DNA of 64,000 nt from Acanthamoeba sp. SK_2022b (GCA_027943245.1 JANDJZ010000167.1:26283-90282); one strand, 5' to 3'; positions 6,226 through 13,954 are shown, counted from the stretch's first letter. The notes: generated from the sequence alone by a model not told the origin. Numbers and translations are program-made.

Positions 6226-6231
6226 TATAAT
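6226..6231 (+). promoter_or_regulatory. -10 element of cargo-gene promoter
   Basis: A perfect TATAAT in AT-rich DNA lies 32 bp before the DUF4145 start; no convincing -35 was found. The same TTTTGTxTATAATG context recurs before the gene at 13356, suggesting independent promoters for cargo genes. Confidence 0.45.
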
Positions 6232-6262
6232 GTTAAACTCTATTAATTATTGGGAGCGTAAA

Positions 6263-7042
6263 ATGCTTACCCCTTCACTTTTGACTATTTTCAGAAAAAA
6301 TGACATTCCTCTATGGTGTTGCCCATCCTGTTTTAATGACACGCTTGAATTAGTATCGGGAAGTTTTTTTAGTGAGAACACAAGTCAGACAGCTTTGTCG
6401 TTGGGTGAAGATTGGTTCGAACCAGAACATTACAAAATGATTTTTAGTTGCATGTTAAGATGTTCTCGGAGCTCATGCAAAGAGCATGTAGCAGTATCAG
6501 GAAAAGGTTGGGCAAGAGAGGCATTTAATGAAGAAATGACTGAAAAATGGTATGAAGACGTTTATCAGGCTACTTACTTTTATCCTCCATTGCCGATTAT
6601 TATTCCTCCAGAGGATTGTCCTGAGGAAATATGCATAGAGTTGGGGAATATCTCTGCTCTTTTGCCTGTCAGTTTAAATGCTGGCGTTAATGCCATGCGA
6701 AGCACATTGGAATTATTGCTTGATGATTTGAATATCCCTCGGCAACTAGATCGAGAAGGTAAAAAATCACAGATTTTAAAATTACACGAAAGGATAGATA
6801 ATTATAAAAGTGACTTGGGCGAATATCACGCTGTTTTCATGGCATTAAAATGGCTTGGGAATTATGGAAGCCATGGTGACAAAAGTCGTAAGGGCATAAG
6901 AGAAAAACATATAGAAGATGCTTGCGAAATTCTTGATGCTCTTATTAATAAAATTTATCAACGTCAGAAAGACATATCAGATAAGGTAGCGCGAATTCAA
7001 GAGTACTATGCGCCAACCCACTTTGGTAAAAAGAATATTTGA
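6263..7042 (+). CDS. Zinc-ribbon plus DUF4145 protein (cargo gene, possible defence)
   Basis: 259 residues from the ATG at 6263 (GGGAG upstream). The N-terminal CCPSCF near residue 14 and CSRSSC near residue 63 suggest a zinc ribbon. The C-terminal half fits DUF4145 (VNAMRSTLELLLDDL; ALKWLGNYGSHGD). This domain is HEPN-like in shape and common in defence and regulatory proteins; the canonical HEPN R-X4-6-H motif is not seen. The gene is clearly more AT-rich than its neighbours and has its own -10 element, so it is an acquired cargo gene. The function is uncertain. Confidence 0.7.
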   Translation: MLTPSLLTIFRKNDIPLWCCPSCFNDTLELVSGSFFSENTSQTALSLGEDWFEPEHYKMIFSCMLRCSRSSCKEHVAVSGKGWAREAFNEEMTEKWYEDVYQATYFYPPLPIIIPPEDCPEEICIELGNISALLPVSLNAGVNAMRSTLELLLDDLNIPRQLDREGKKSQILKLHERIDNYKSDLGEYHAVFMALKWLGNYGSHGDKSRKGIREKHIEDACEILDALINKIYQRQKDISDKVARIQEYYAPTHFGKKNI

Positions 7043-7291
7043 AATTCAAAGAGTAACGGTTTAGATGAGATTAAAGGATGTTTTGAACTTGATTTTAATG
7101 TTTATGACTACCCCTTTACTGGTCTAAGAATGTATAAAAGCTACGTTCTTTGCAACGTTCTTTTTTTCGCTTATTCATCTTCTGCATTCCATCGCTAATT
7201 TAAAGTGATGGGATGCTACCACTTCGTCACTTATGATGCTGTTAACGAATCCCGCTACGCCGTATTTTTTACTTTATAGCGGCCAATAAAA
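7043..7291. other. Gene-free AT-rich stretch after the DUF4145 gene
   Basis: No convincing coding sequence. It contains a tandem ACGTTCTTT motif (7142-7170) running into a T tract, which may terminate the cargo transcript, and an imperfect AAGTGA/TCACTT inverted pair at about 7202-7231. Confidence 0.4.
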
Positions 7292-7311
7292 TACTGTTCA
7301 TATGTACAGTA
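7292..7311. promoter_or_regulatory. LexA (SOS) box 1
   Basis: TACTGTTCATATGTACAGTA fits the enterobacterial LexA consensus (CTG-N10-CAG with flanking TA). It lies 56 bp before the 58-residue gene at 7368, with AT-rich promoter-like DNA between. Confidence 0.85.
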
Positions 7312-7367
7312 TTTTGGTGTAATAATTAAGGGACGAAGTGAATCCGAGGATGTCGGAGAAGAATATA

Positions 7368-7544
7368 ATGACTGAAAAACAAGATGTTGCTCATGTTTTA
7401 CCCGAAAATGGTCGAGCGCTGGTTTACATGACACACGGGGCGATAACTGCGGTTTTACCACTGAAGGAGAGCCAGATCGTCGCCGATACTGAGCTCATGA
7501 TTGTGTTGCTCCGACGTATGGGCTACGACGTCCGGAGAAAGTGA
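7368..7544 (+). CDS. SOS-controlled small protein; candidate antirepressor
   Basis: 58 residues, MTEKQDVAHVLPENGRALVY, ending in a basic VRRK. The start at 7368 has GGAG nine bases upstream; an earlier ATG at 7350 lacks spacing. It follows a strong LexA box. It does not resemble DinI. Because the repressor of this phage lacks a cleavage domain, a LexA-repressed antirepressor of the kind known from Gifsy prophages is expected, and this is the best-placed candidate. That role is inference. Confidence 0.6.
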   Translation: MTEKQDVAHVLPENGRALVYMTHGAITAVLPLKESQIVADTELMIVLLRRMGYDVRRK

Positions 7545-7603
7545 TATAATCCTTACATCAGCCTGAACAACTGATCACCTGCTGCGCCACCACGGAGACG
7601 AAA

Positions 7604-8200
7604 ATGGCGCAGTATTTGTTTTACAAATCCCAAGGCGGGATCCTCGTGCCGGCAACGCCCGACACGGTCGATTTCGTCACGAACAAACTCAAGCTGGGGG
7701 CGGTTGTCACTGGCGAGTTTAAGCGCGCCCGGAATCCCGGACTGCACCGCAAATTTTTCGCACTCCTGAATCTCGGTTTTGAATACTGGACCCCGACAGG
7801 CGGCGCAGTGTCAACGTTTGAGCGCCAATTTCTCCGCGGGTATATCAATCGCCTGGCGCGCCATGTTGACAATGCTGGCGTGTTCTATGCGCTGGCGGAC
7901 GAATACCTTCAGCTGGTGGCCGAGAAGCGCGCCGAACGGCTGACGATTGCAAAATCCTTCCACGCTTTCCGCCGATGGGTAACCGTCGAAGCGGGGCATT
8001 ATGATCTTTTTGAACTCCCCGACGGTTCGACTCTGCGCGAGCCGCGATCGATCTCATTCGCAAAAATGGACGACCTCGAATTTAACGACCTGTACCAGGC
8101 AGCGCTTAACGTGCTGTGGACCTTCATCTTAAACAAATCCTTCCCAACCATCGCCGAGGCAGAGAACGCCGCGGCTCAGCTTATGGATTATGCAGCATGA
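7604..8200 (+). CDS. DUF1367 family phage protein
   Basis: 198 residues, MAQYLFYKSQGGILVPATPD, typical of DUF1367, which occurs in the replication-to-Q interval of lambdoid phages beside DUF1364. Features include FKRARNPGLHRKFFALLNLG and a C-terminal FAKMDDLEFNDLYQAALNVL helix. The molecular function of the family is not established. The stop overlaps the next start (ATGA). Confidence 0.8.
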   Translation: MAQYLFYKSQGGILVPATPDTVDFVTNKLKLGAVVTGEFKRARNPGLHRKFFALLNLGFEYWTPTGGAVSTFERQFLRGYINRLARHVDNAGVFYALADEYLQLVAEKRAERLTIAKSFHAFRRWVTVEAGHYDLFELPDGSTLREPRSISFAKMDDLEFNDLYQAALNVLWTFILNKSFPTIAEAENAAAQLMDYAA

Positions 8201-8481
8201 GCAAACTGACAGACGAGGCCCGCGGCCGTGATTGCCAAATCAGGATCCCCGGCATCTGTAACCGAAACCCAGAAACAACCGTCGCCGCACATTACCGGCT
8301 GGCTGGCACCTGCGGCACTGCAATAAAGCCAGACGACACACAGGCAGCGTGGGCCTGCAGCGCTTGCCACGATGAAGTAGACCGACGCACGCGCCTTATC
8401 GACGCCAACGACGCCCGACTGATGCACGCCGAAGGCGTCATGCGCACGCAAGAAATTTTGAGAAAGGAAGGAAAGCTATGA
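8197..8481 (+). CDS. DUF1364 family protein (putative nuclease, HNH-like zinc site)
   Basis: 94 residues from the ATG at 8197. Conserved features are RDCQIRIPGICNRNPETTV, the AHYRL histidine and ACSACHDEVDRR. Together the cysteines and histidines form an HNH-like metal site. The family is found in the nin-like region of lambdoid phages. Overlapping start and stop codons with both neighbours indicate coupled translation. Confidence 0.8.
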   Translation: MSKLTDEARGRDCQIRIPGICNRNPETTVAAHYRLAGTCGTAIKPDDTQAAWACSACHDEVDRRTRLIDANDARLMHAEGVMRTQEILRKEGKL

Positions 8482-9038
8482 TCTACCCCGACAACATCGG
8501 TAAAGGCGACGGCAAAGAGCTGCATTTGCGTGCATTGGAGCGCGTTTGGATACAAGGGCGGCTGAAAATGTGGGGCCGGTGGTCAGGGATGGAAAGTTTC
8601 GGCAGGGCTGGCAACATGTTTAACCGACTGCTGACGAGCAACAAGGTGACAAAAGCGGCGATCACCCAGGCGCTCAATCAGCTGAAAAAGGCGGGATGTG
8701 AGCAAGAAGAATTGCGCCAGTATTTGCTCGACATTCTGGAGGGAAAACAAAAAAGCAGCTTGGCATTTTGCACTGATTCGGAGGCGGCGATTATGGATCG
8801 GGTGATCGGGGCCGTTCTGCTGGATTACCCAGGGCTGAAATTTATCATTCAGCAGCGCTATATCGGGAAAGGAAAAAGCCTGAAGGAGATGGCCGCAGAT
8901 CTGCATGATTATCGCCCTGATTGGAGCATGCGCACCTGCGAGACGCGCGTCGCGGTGTGGGTGAAAACGGCCGAATTCATGCTTTACCGTCCGATGAGTG
9001 ATGCATTTGAGATGAATAGCGAGCGATTTTATCGTTGA
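8478..9038 (+). CDS. DUF1133 family protein, Q-type late antiterminator candidate
   Basis: 186 residues, MIYPDNIGKGDGKELHLRAL and VWIQGRLKMWGRWS, the DUF1133 signature. The C-terminal half has a helix-turn-helix-like section (GKGKSLKEMAADL) as in phage antitermination proteins. It is the last early gene and is followed by a promoter-terminator arrangement typical of the Q-controlled late promoter, so a Q role is likely. Confidence 0.72.
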   Translation: MIYPDNIGKGDGKELHLRALERVWIQGRLKMWGRWSGMESFGRAGNMFNRLLTSNKVTKAAITQALNQLKKAGCEQEELRQYLLDILEGKQKSSLAFCTDSEAAIMDRVIGAVLLDYPGLKFIIQQRYIGKGKSLKEMAADLHDYRPDWSMRTCETRVAVWVKTAEFMLYRPMSDAFEMNSERFYR

Positions 9039-9040
9039 CT

Positions 9041-9070
9041 TTGCGCGGAAATTGATTAAATTGGTATAAG
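9041..9070 (+). promoter_or_regulatory. Probable late promoter (PR'-like)
   Basis: TTGCGC (9041-9046), 18 bp, TATAAG (9065-9070) with an extended TGG before the -10. It sits just after the Q-like gene and 39 bp before a strong terminator, as in lambda PR'-tR'. Confidence 0.5.
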
Positions 9071-9108
9071 CTTCGCGAAGTTATATCCGCAGCGACAAAT
9101 TCAAAAGA

Positions 9109-9132
9109 AACCCGCCATTGAGCGGGTTTTTT
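9109..9132 (+). terminator. Terminator after the late promoter (tR'-like)
   Basis: AACCCGC/GCGGGTT stem with a 6-nt loop and a T6 tract. It would stop late transcripts unless the Q-like protein modifies the polymerase. Confidence 0.8.
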
Positions 9133-9165
9133 GCTAAAATAGCCTTCTTTAAAATGGAGGGCATC

Positions 9166-9840
9166 ATGGATTGGCAAGGTATTCCTTTTAAATTTTTGGG
9201 CGAAGAACCTTTACAGCAAGCATTTTTAAGTGTTAGTCATCTTCCGAATATAATTGTGAAAACTGATTTTGCGGTTGACACCTTTTTATCAGGTTTATTT
9301 GCTGGTCTCATTCCCGCTGGTGTTGCCATCTGGGCGATGCGCGCGAATGCAAAAAACATTCGAGAGGAACGATTACACCAAGAAAAATTATCCAGCATAA
9401 CAATTACCAAACAAATAGTATCTGCATCTCGTCAAGTTTGGATTAACGACCTTAGAGAATCCACAGCGAAATTCATTGGTGTAGTAACTGGTGTAACTAA
9501 CTGTATTAATGGGATGGCTACAGAGCTGTTGGAAAATGGTAGCGAAACTACCCATTATAAGAAGCTATTCGACGAACATAGGCTTGCAATGAGCGAGCTT
9601 GGATTACTAATGTCGAAAATTGAGTTGTTGTTAAATCCTGGGGAAGAGAGAACCAAGAAAGTGAGTGCGGCTCTCAAAAAACTTAGGAGCTTCTTGTTGG
9701 AAGAGAAGGTTTATAGTGAGGGAATAGATTTTGATGAGCTTGGAGTTCATACAAACGAACTTAAGTCATGTATTTATTCTGTTATTAAAAATGAATGGGG
9801 AAAGATATCTTTAGTAGATAGGGAAGATAAAAGGGATTAA
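9166..9840 (+). CDS. Membrane-anchored cargo protein, unknown
   Basis: 224 residues from the ATG at 9166 (GGAGGG upstream). One transmembrane helix (about 39-58) is followed by a basic coiled-coil region (RANAKNIREERLHQEK) and the motif IVSASRQVWINDLREST (about 84-100), then a long helical cytoplasmic part. It is AT-rich against its neighbours and lies between the late promoter and the Mom-like gene. Such single-pass phage proteins may act in superinfection exclusion, but no function is shown by the sequence. Confidence 0.65.
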   Translation: MDWQGIPFKFLGEEPLQQAFLSVSHLPNIIVKTDFAVDTFLSGLFAGLIPAGVAIWAMRANAKNIREERLHQEKLSSITITKQIVSASRQVWINDLRESTAKFIGVVTGVTNCINGMATELLENGSETTHYKKLFDEHRLAMSELGLLMSKIELLLNPGEERTKKVSAALKKLRSFLLEEKVYSEGIDFDELGVHTNELKSCIYSVIKNEWGKISLVDREDKRD

Positions 9841-9926
9841 TATTTAAATTTAGCTTATCCCCATTGCGTTAAGATAATTATTTATATCAGAATTTAGTTC
9901 TTTTCTACACGTATGCTTAGATGGGC

Positions 9927-9954
9927 GCCCCGGCGAGTTGCCGCTCTCCGGGGC
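9927..9954 (+). promoter_or_regulatory. Hairpin covering the ribosome-binding site of the Mom-like gene
   Basis: GCCCCGG (9927-9933) pairs with CCGGGGC (9948-9954). The right arm holds the only Shine-Dalgarno-like GGGG before the ATG at 9958. In phage Mu, mom translation is likewise blocked by RNA structure and released by Com; no Com homologue was recognised here. Confidence 0.4.
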
Positions 9955-9957
9955 TGT

Positions 9958-10731
9958 ATGCCCGCGTCAACAGTCACGAGCACACCCGCCTATTGGAGTG
10001 CCGAGACATTGAAAAATCATTCAAATTCTGTTGTGTCACGCGCCAGCGGAAAGCCCGCGCCGATCGTCTATGCCGGCGAAACCGTCGGTTATGGATGTGA
10101 CGATCTCCACGTCGCAACGATCCCCGTTTGGCTTGCTCGCCTGGTGATCAGCCATTTTCACTACAGCAAACGCGTAGTGAACAACTCCTATCTGCACCTT
10201 GGGATTTTCGACGGCCGCGAACTGGTGGGCGTCATGCAGTGGGGCTACGCAATGAATCCGAGCAGCGGGGCGCGCGTCGTGACCGGCACCGGCAACCGCG
10301 AATACATGGAGTTAAACCGCCTCTGGGTGCATGACCGGATGCCGCGCAATACTGAATCACGCGCAATCAGCTATGCGTTGAAAACTATCAAGTTGCTCTA
10401 TCCTGCGGTGGATTGGGTGCAGACGTTTGCCGACGAACGCTGCGGCCGGTTCGGTGTCGTGTATCAGGCGAGCAATTTCGATTACGTCGGCAGCCATCAA
10501 ACGACGTTCTACGAGCTCGACGGCGAGTGGTATCACAAGATCGCAATGACAACGAAAGGGCGCAAAGCCGGCGCCCGCGGTAATTTCCTCCAGGAGAACG
10601 CACACCGCGCCACTGCCCATACGTTCAACCAATTCCGCTATATCCGCTTTTTGAATAAGCGGGCGCGCCGGCGGCTTAACACGAAATTGTTCAGCCCGAA
10701 GCCGTATCCTAAACCCGAAATTTCACCCTAG
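9958..10731 (+). CDS. mom: Mom-like DNA adenine modification protein
   Basis: 257 residues from the ATG at 9958; an ATG at 9913 in the same frame has no ribosome-binding site. The protein matches the Mom family pattern: [75 protein letters not shown] and the [12 protein letters not shown] end. Mom proteins have an acetyltransferase-like fold and convert DNA adenines to a methylcarbamoylated form that blocks restriction enzymes. As a late gene it would protect packaged phage DNA. A basic C-terminal tail may bind DNA. Confidence 0.82.
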   Translation: MPASTVTSTPAYWSAETLKNHSNSVVSRASGKPAPIVYAGETVGYGCDDLHVATIPVWLARLVISHFHYSKRVVNNSYLHLGIFDGRELVGVMQWGYAMNPSSGARVVTGTGNREYMELNRLWVHDRMPRNTESRAISYALKTIKLLYPAVDWVQTFADERCGRFGVVYQASNFDYVGSHQTTFYELDGEWYHKIAMTTKGRKAGARGNFLQENAHRATAHTFNQFRYIRFLNKRARRRLNTKLFSPKPYPKPEISP

Positions 10732-10753
10732 CCCGACTGCCGTCGGGCTTTTT
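10731..10753 (+). terminator. Rho-independent terminator after the Mom-like gene
   Basis: GCCCGAC/GTCGGGC with a 4-nt loop followed by TTTTTC. It overlaps the stop codon of the Mom-like gene and separates it from the lysis cassette; late readthrough would depend on antitermination. Confidence 0.8.
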
Positions 10754-10794
10754 CATTTCTGCACTGCCCGCCGCGGCCCGCGGAGGTGGGGATC

Positions 10795-11067
10795 ATGAAA
10801 ATGAACGACAGCTACTCGAACGCTACCTATTGGCTCGCGGGCATATCTGCCTTTTTCGCCGGGTTAACGCTGCAGGACTGGGGTTTCATCATTGGCCTGG
10901 CCGTCAGTATCGCCCTGGGCATATTGACCTACCGACTCAATCGGCGAGAGCAGATGAAACGTACGCAGATCCTGCGCGACATTTTGAGCAAGACCAACAG
11001 TGCCAACCCATCAGCCACCGCGACAATCGTCGCAGAATTGGGCCAAAAAGCTCCGAGAGAAATCTGA
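10795..11067 (+). CDS. Holin
   Basis: 90 residues, [20 protein letters not shown]. Two transmembrane segments (about 10-27 and 31-50) and a basic cytoplasmic tail ([12 protein letters not shown]) fit a class II holin, as used with SAR endolysins. The MKM start resembles the dual-start motif of lambda S, where the longer form acts as antiholin. GGAGGTGGGG precedes the ATG; a GTG at 10786 is rejected. The stop overlaps the endolysin start. Confidence 0.8.
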   Translation: MKMNDSYSNATYWLAGISAFFAGLTLQDWGFIIGLAVSIALGILTYRLNRREQMKRTQILRDILSKTNSANPSATATIVAELGQKAPREI

Positions 11068-11567
11068 TGAATTCCAGCCTGAGAAATAAAATCGTCGCTG
11101 CCATAACCGGTGGCGGCGGGGCGATTGCGATCGCCACTGCAATGCTCGGCGGCCACGATGGGTTAGAGGGCCGGCGGTATGTGGCCTATCGCGACGTTGT
11201 CGGCGTTCTGACGGTCTGCGATGGACATACCGGCGCCGATATTATCCTCGGCAAGCGATACAGCGACGCAGAATGCGATGCGCTGTTGAAATCTGACTTG
11301 CAGAAAGTCGCACGGATTGTCGATCCGGCTATCAAGGTGAGAACCACCGAAACCCTGCGCGCCGCCATCTACTCATTTTCCTACAACGTCGGGCCTTATG
11401 CCTTTATCGGCTCCACGATGCTGAAAAAATTGAATGCCGGCGACCCGGCCGGCGCGTGCGGTGAACTGAAGCGCTGGAAGTATGCCGGCGGCAAAGTGTG
11501 GAAAGGACTGATCACCCGGCGTGAGGTCGAAAACACCGTCTGCACCTGGGGATCAGAAAGCTATTGA
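11067..11567 (+). CDS. SAR endolysin (GH24 lysozyme)
   Basis: 166 residues. The N-terminal weakly hydrophobic segment ([20 protein letters not shown]) is a signal-anchor-release domain that lets the enzyme reach the periplasm through the host Sec system. The GH24 catalytic triad is visible as GLEG, the Asp eight residues on (AYRD) and the Thr six further (VLTVCDG), i.e. E-X8-D-X5-T. It hydrolyses peptidoglycan after holin triggering. Confidence 0.92.
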   Translation: MNSSLRNKIVAAITGGGGAIAIATAMLGGHDGLEGRRYVAYRDVVGVLTVCDGHTGADIILGKRYSDAECDALLKSDLQKVARIVDPAIKVRTTETLRAAIYSFSYNVGPYAFIGSTMLKKLNAGDPAGACGELKRWKYAGGKVWKGLITRREVENTVCTWGSESY

Positions 11568-11587
11568 TATTGAGTGAATACTGTATA

Positions 11588-11607
11588 TACTGTATGCATA
11601 TACAGTA
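11588..11607. promoter_or_regulatory. LexA (SOS) box 2
   Basis: TACTGTATGCATATACAGTA, a near-consensus LexA site 20 bp after the endolysin stop. No gene of ordinary size follows in the rightward direction; the first well-placed ORF is the 31-residue peptide at 11727. Confidence 0.88.
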
Positions 11608-11726
11608 TTTGGTTTTGGGTAATTCACGCTCGCATAATGAACAGCTCTACGTGCGACCTTTTCTAGGATGCAACACTTTTATGAACCCGACTCTCAATGC
11701 AAGAGTATCGGGCAACCAGGTGGGAT

Positions 11727-11822
11727 ATGACTTTAATTTTGCTGTTAACAGCTATTTATATGGTCTGTACGCAAAACTCACTTTGGTGGATTTTTGTCCT
11801 TGTTGCCATCTTGCTTACTTGA
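11727..11822 (+). CDS. 31-residue hydrophobic peptide downstream of a LexA box
   Basis: The peptide starts MTLILLLTAIYMV and ends in a second hydrophobic block (WWIFVLVAILLT), so it would span the membrane once. AGGTGGG lies at ideal spacing before the ATG. A 120-nt leader separates it from the LexA box and contains a bulged hairpin (CCCGA-CTCT / AGAG-TA-TCGGG, about 11685-11712). The layout recalls SOS-induced small membrane toxins such as TisB. Against this, its last 45 bp lie opposite the hydrophilic C-terminus of the leftward gene, which could create hydrophobic codons by chance. Confidence 0.42.
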   Translation: MTLILLLTAIYMVCTQNSLWWIFVLVAILLT

Positions 11823-12341
11823 GTCATTTTCGCTCAACTCAGGGAAAGCAATCGTTGATTGCTTAATAAGCATAGATTTTTTCGGGAAAAATGTTTGCGA
11901 ATCAGATAACGACTCTACCGCCAACGCATCCCCTTCGATGCTTATAGTAAACTTTCCAAAAGACACCCGTTTTCCGCCTATGTAGTCGAAAGCTTCAGCA
12001 TCGATTACATCTCTAAAGGGGCGTTTCTTACCGGTTAACAGGATATAGTCAAAAGGAATATGTTTTCTCTGGTTCTCTGAACTAATTGTACCATCCAGAA
12101 TTGAATCCTTTACTGTGAGTCTAACTTGAACAAATTCATTTTGATTGGTTAGCCAGAGTGGGGGATCAATATCACCTTCTGTTGAGTTGTCCCAGATCCC
12201 TTCCATTGCTGCCGAGGAACCGTACCAAACTTTAAACTTCTCAATGTTATCAATGACCTTGTCACCATTGATTAGCACCCATGAAATACAGACAACAATT
12301 ATTGTAATACACGGCCATACGATGGTTTTAAATGTGTTCAT
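11778..12341 (-). CDS. Membrane-anchored protein, opposite strand inside lysis cassette
   Basis: 187 residues from the ATG at 12341 (AGGA eight bases upstream). An N-terminal transmembrane helix (about 6-26, IVWPCITIIVVCISWVLI) is followed by a probable beta-rich periplasmic domain (GIWDNSTEGDIDPPLWL; LDGTISSENQR; AFDYIGGKRVSFGKFTISIE) and a charged tail. It is AT-rich and transcribed against the late operon, as expected for a gene expressed in the lysogen. No family was recognised. Its 3' end overlaps the 31-residue peptide. Confidence 0.62.
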   Translation of the reverse strand: MNTFKTIVWPCITIIVVCISWVLINGDKVIDNIEKFKVWYGSSAAMEGIWDNSTEGDIDPPLWLTNQNEFVQVRLTVKDSILDGTISSENQRKHIPFDYILLTGKKRPFRDVIDAEAFDYIGGKRVSFGKFTISIEGDALAVESLSDSQTFFPKKSMLIKQSTIAFPELSENDSSKQDGNKDKNPPK

Positions 12342-12470
12342 TATTATCATCCTAATTATTTTTATGTGAAAAATAACTTTTGAAGCAATAGATTAATGAT
12401 GATTGTATCACAGGGAGTGAGTATTCCCATTTATTGGGGACTAGGTAATAAATTTGAATTGGAAGAGGTT

Positions 12471-12857
12471 ATGGATGCTTACTTGAACAAGATCACCGGC
12501 GGCAGCCTGGCGCTTCTGTTGCTGGTGGCTACCTGCCTTGGTGGTTACAGCTCGCTGTTGTCGCACCGGTTGGAGCTGGCACGCCAACAGGCCGCAGAGC
12601 AGCAAAAGACGCTGGCGCAGCAGGCAGGACTGATCACCACACTGCGCACGGATGACGCCCGTAATCGCGCAATGATGGCCGAACAGCAACGGAGAGAACA
12701 GCAGCTGCGCCAGCAGGGCGAAAATTACCAGAGGAAATATCAGGATGCCATTAAAAATGATGAGTGCGCTCGCCGCGTCGCTCCAGGTGCTGTTCTTGGC
12801 CTCCTGCGCGGAACGGATATCACCGCCGCCGGCGTCTATCGTTCTGTTGCCCCCTGA
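12471..12857 (+). CDS. Rz-like inner-membrane spanin
   Basis: 128 residues from the ATG at 12471 (GGAAGAGG upstream). An N-terminal transmembrane helix (GGSLALLLLVATCLGGY) is followed by a long glutamine-rich coiled coil (about 30-95). This is the i-spanin architecture that links to an outer-membrane lipoprotein and fuses the two membranes at the end of lysis. It overlaps the Rz1 gene by 113 bp in another frame. Confidence 0.85.
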   Translation: MDAYLNKITGGSLALLLLVATCLGGYSSLLSHRLELARQQAAEQQKTLAQQAGLITTLRTDDARNRAMMAEQQRREQQLRQQGENYQRKYQDAIKNDECARRVAPGAVLGLLRGTDITAAGVYRSVAP

Positions 12858-13017
12858 ATCGGTGTTCAGCCCCTGCGAGCAACCAAAACTGCAGGGTGAA
12901 ACTTGGGGAGAAATTGGTAGTTATACACTGACACTCCAAACTGCCCTCTCAATATGTGCTGGACAGGTAGCAACGCTGGACCAATGGCGAAATGAACTGA
13001 AAGCAAAATCCGAGTAA
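12745..13017 (+). CDS. Rz1-like outer-membrane lipoprotein spanin
   Basis: 90 residues, beginning inside the Rz gene in another frame. The lipobox LFLASC places the mature cysteine at about residue 21; a proline cluster (SPPPAS) follows as in Rz1 proteins. The C-terminal extension is longer than in lambda Rz1. GAGGAAATATCAGG precedes the ATG. It partners Rz for outer-membrane disruption. Confidence 0.82.
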   Translation: MPLKMMSALAASLQVLFLASCAERISPPPASIVLLPPESVFSPCEQPKLQGETWGEIGSYTLTLQTALSICAGQVATLDQWRNELKAKSE

Positions 13018-13061
13018 CTATGGTAGGCTTGTTCATTACATGACCATATTTGGAGCTTTTC

Positions 13062-13280
13062 ATGAGAAAGGTTATTGTTTTCTTCAATGGTTGCGCCCCA
13101 TATTTACTAGAAGTTGGATTACATCTACCATCAATTCGTCTTGAGCATCCGGACGGTCATCTTGTTGACCTACCAATTTTAAATGCTCCGTTTGTCAACA
13201 AGTGTGGCGAGTGCGCTTATGCTGCTGATCGTGACGTGGCAAGGGCGGAAATAAAAAAAGCATATGAGGATTTAGTCTAA
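13062..13280 (+). CDS. Small phage protein with CxxC motif, unknown
   Basis: 72 residues from the ATG at 13062 (GGAGC upstream; an ATG at 13050 is too far upstream for it). It starts MRKVIVFFNGCAPYLLEVGL and has KCGEC near residue 47, then a helical acidic tail. It lies between Rz1 and an AT-rich cargo gene. No family was recognised. Confidence 0.5.
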   Translation: MRKVIVFFNGCAPYLLEVGLHLPSIRLEHPDGHLVDLPILNAPFVNKCGECAYAADRDVARAEIKKAYEDLV

Positions 13281-13323
13281 TAGTATTGACGTAGATATTT
13301 TTATGTCTCCCATAAATTTTGTA

Positions 13324-13329
13324 TATAAT
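13324..13329 (+). promoter_or_regulatory. -10 element of cargo-gene promoter
   Basis: TATAAT in a TTTTGTATATAATGG context, 27 bp before the gene at 13356, much like the element at 6226. No strong -35 is evident. Confidence 0.45.
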
Positions 13330-13355
13330 GGCCTCGTGAATGGAGTGAGGTTGAA

Positions 13356-13889
13356 ATGAACGAAAATTATATTGCTTACGAAACTCTTGTTGCTAACAGG
13401 GATGCTGCAAACTGGGCCTTCTGGTCTATGATTGGCGCATGGGTCGCTGGTATAGCTACATTTGCTGCAGTAGTGACAACTCTATATATAGCTAAAATGA
13501 GACCGAAACCGAGAATTAAATGTGAGATTACTATTTCCGCAATGAAGAGGTATAGCTGGAAAAAAGGTATCGCTATTCATATAGCTAACATTGGAATAAT
13601 GTCTATAAATATAAGTTCAATTGTTTGGCATTTCGATGGTAATACCACATTTTCACAGGACTTTGAGCCGGAAGGTAGTAACTTACCAAAGAAGCTAGAA
13701 CATGGTGAGTCAGCATTTTTCTTCATACAGAATGATGAAGAAATAAATTGGGGGAAAGATGTGAAGAACTTCATCTTAGAAAACAATGGGAGGATAGATA
13801 GACTACGAATCTCTGTAAATCTAGGAACTATGGATAAGTTTTTCGTAAAACCTCATAAGTCTGTCATTAAAGTAATCAAGGAATCTTAG
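13356..13889 (+). CDS. Membrane cargo protein with RDAA-WAFW anchor, type 1
   Basis: 177 residues; GGAGTGAGG precedes the ATG. Residues 15-30 (RDAANWAFWSMIGAWV) begin a transmembrane helix that runs to about 46. The rest is a soluble, probably beta-rich domain (IAIHIANIGIMSINISSIVW), unrelated to that of the gene at 30608, which shares the anchor at the same residue positions. The gene is strongly AT-rich with its own -10 element, so it is a cargo gene probably expressed in the lysogen. The function is unknown. Confidence 0.65.
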   Translation: MNENYIAYETLVANRDAANWAFWSMIGAWVAGIATFAAVVTTLYIAKMRPKPRIKCEITISAMKRYSWKKGIAIHIANIGIMSINISSIVWHFDGNTTFSQDFEPEGSNLPKKLEHGESAFFFIQNDEEINWGKDVKNFILENNGRIDRLRISVNLGTMDKFFVKPHKSVIKVIKES

Positions 13890-13954
13890 CCGCCAAAAGG
13901 CGGTTATATTGCCCATCACAGAGCATCTATCCAGGTGCTGCGTAATGCGCAAGC

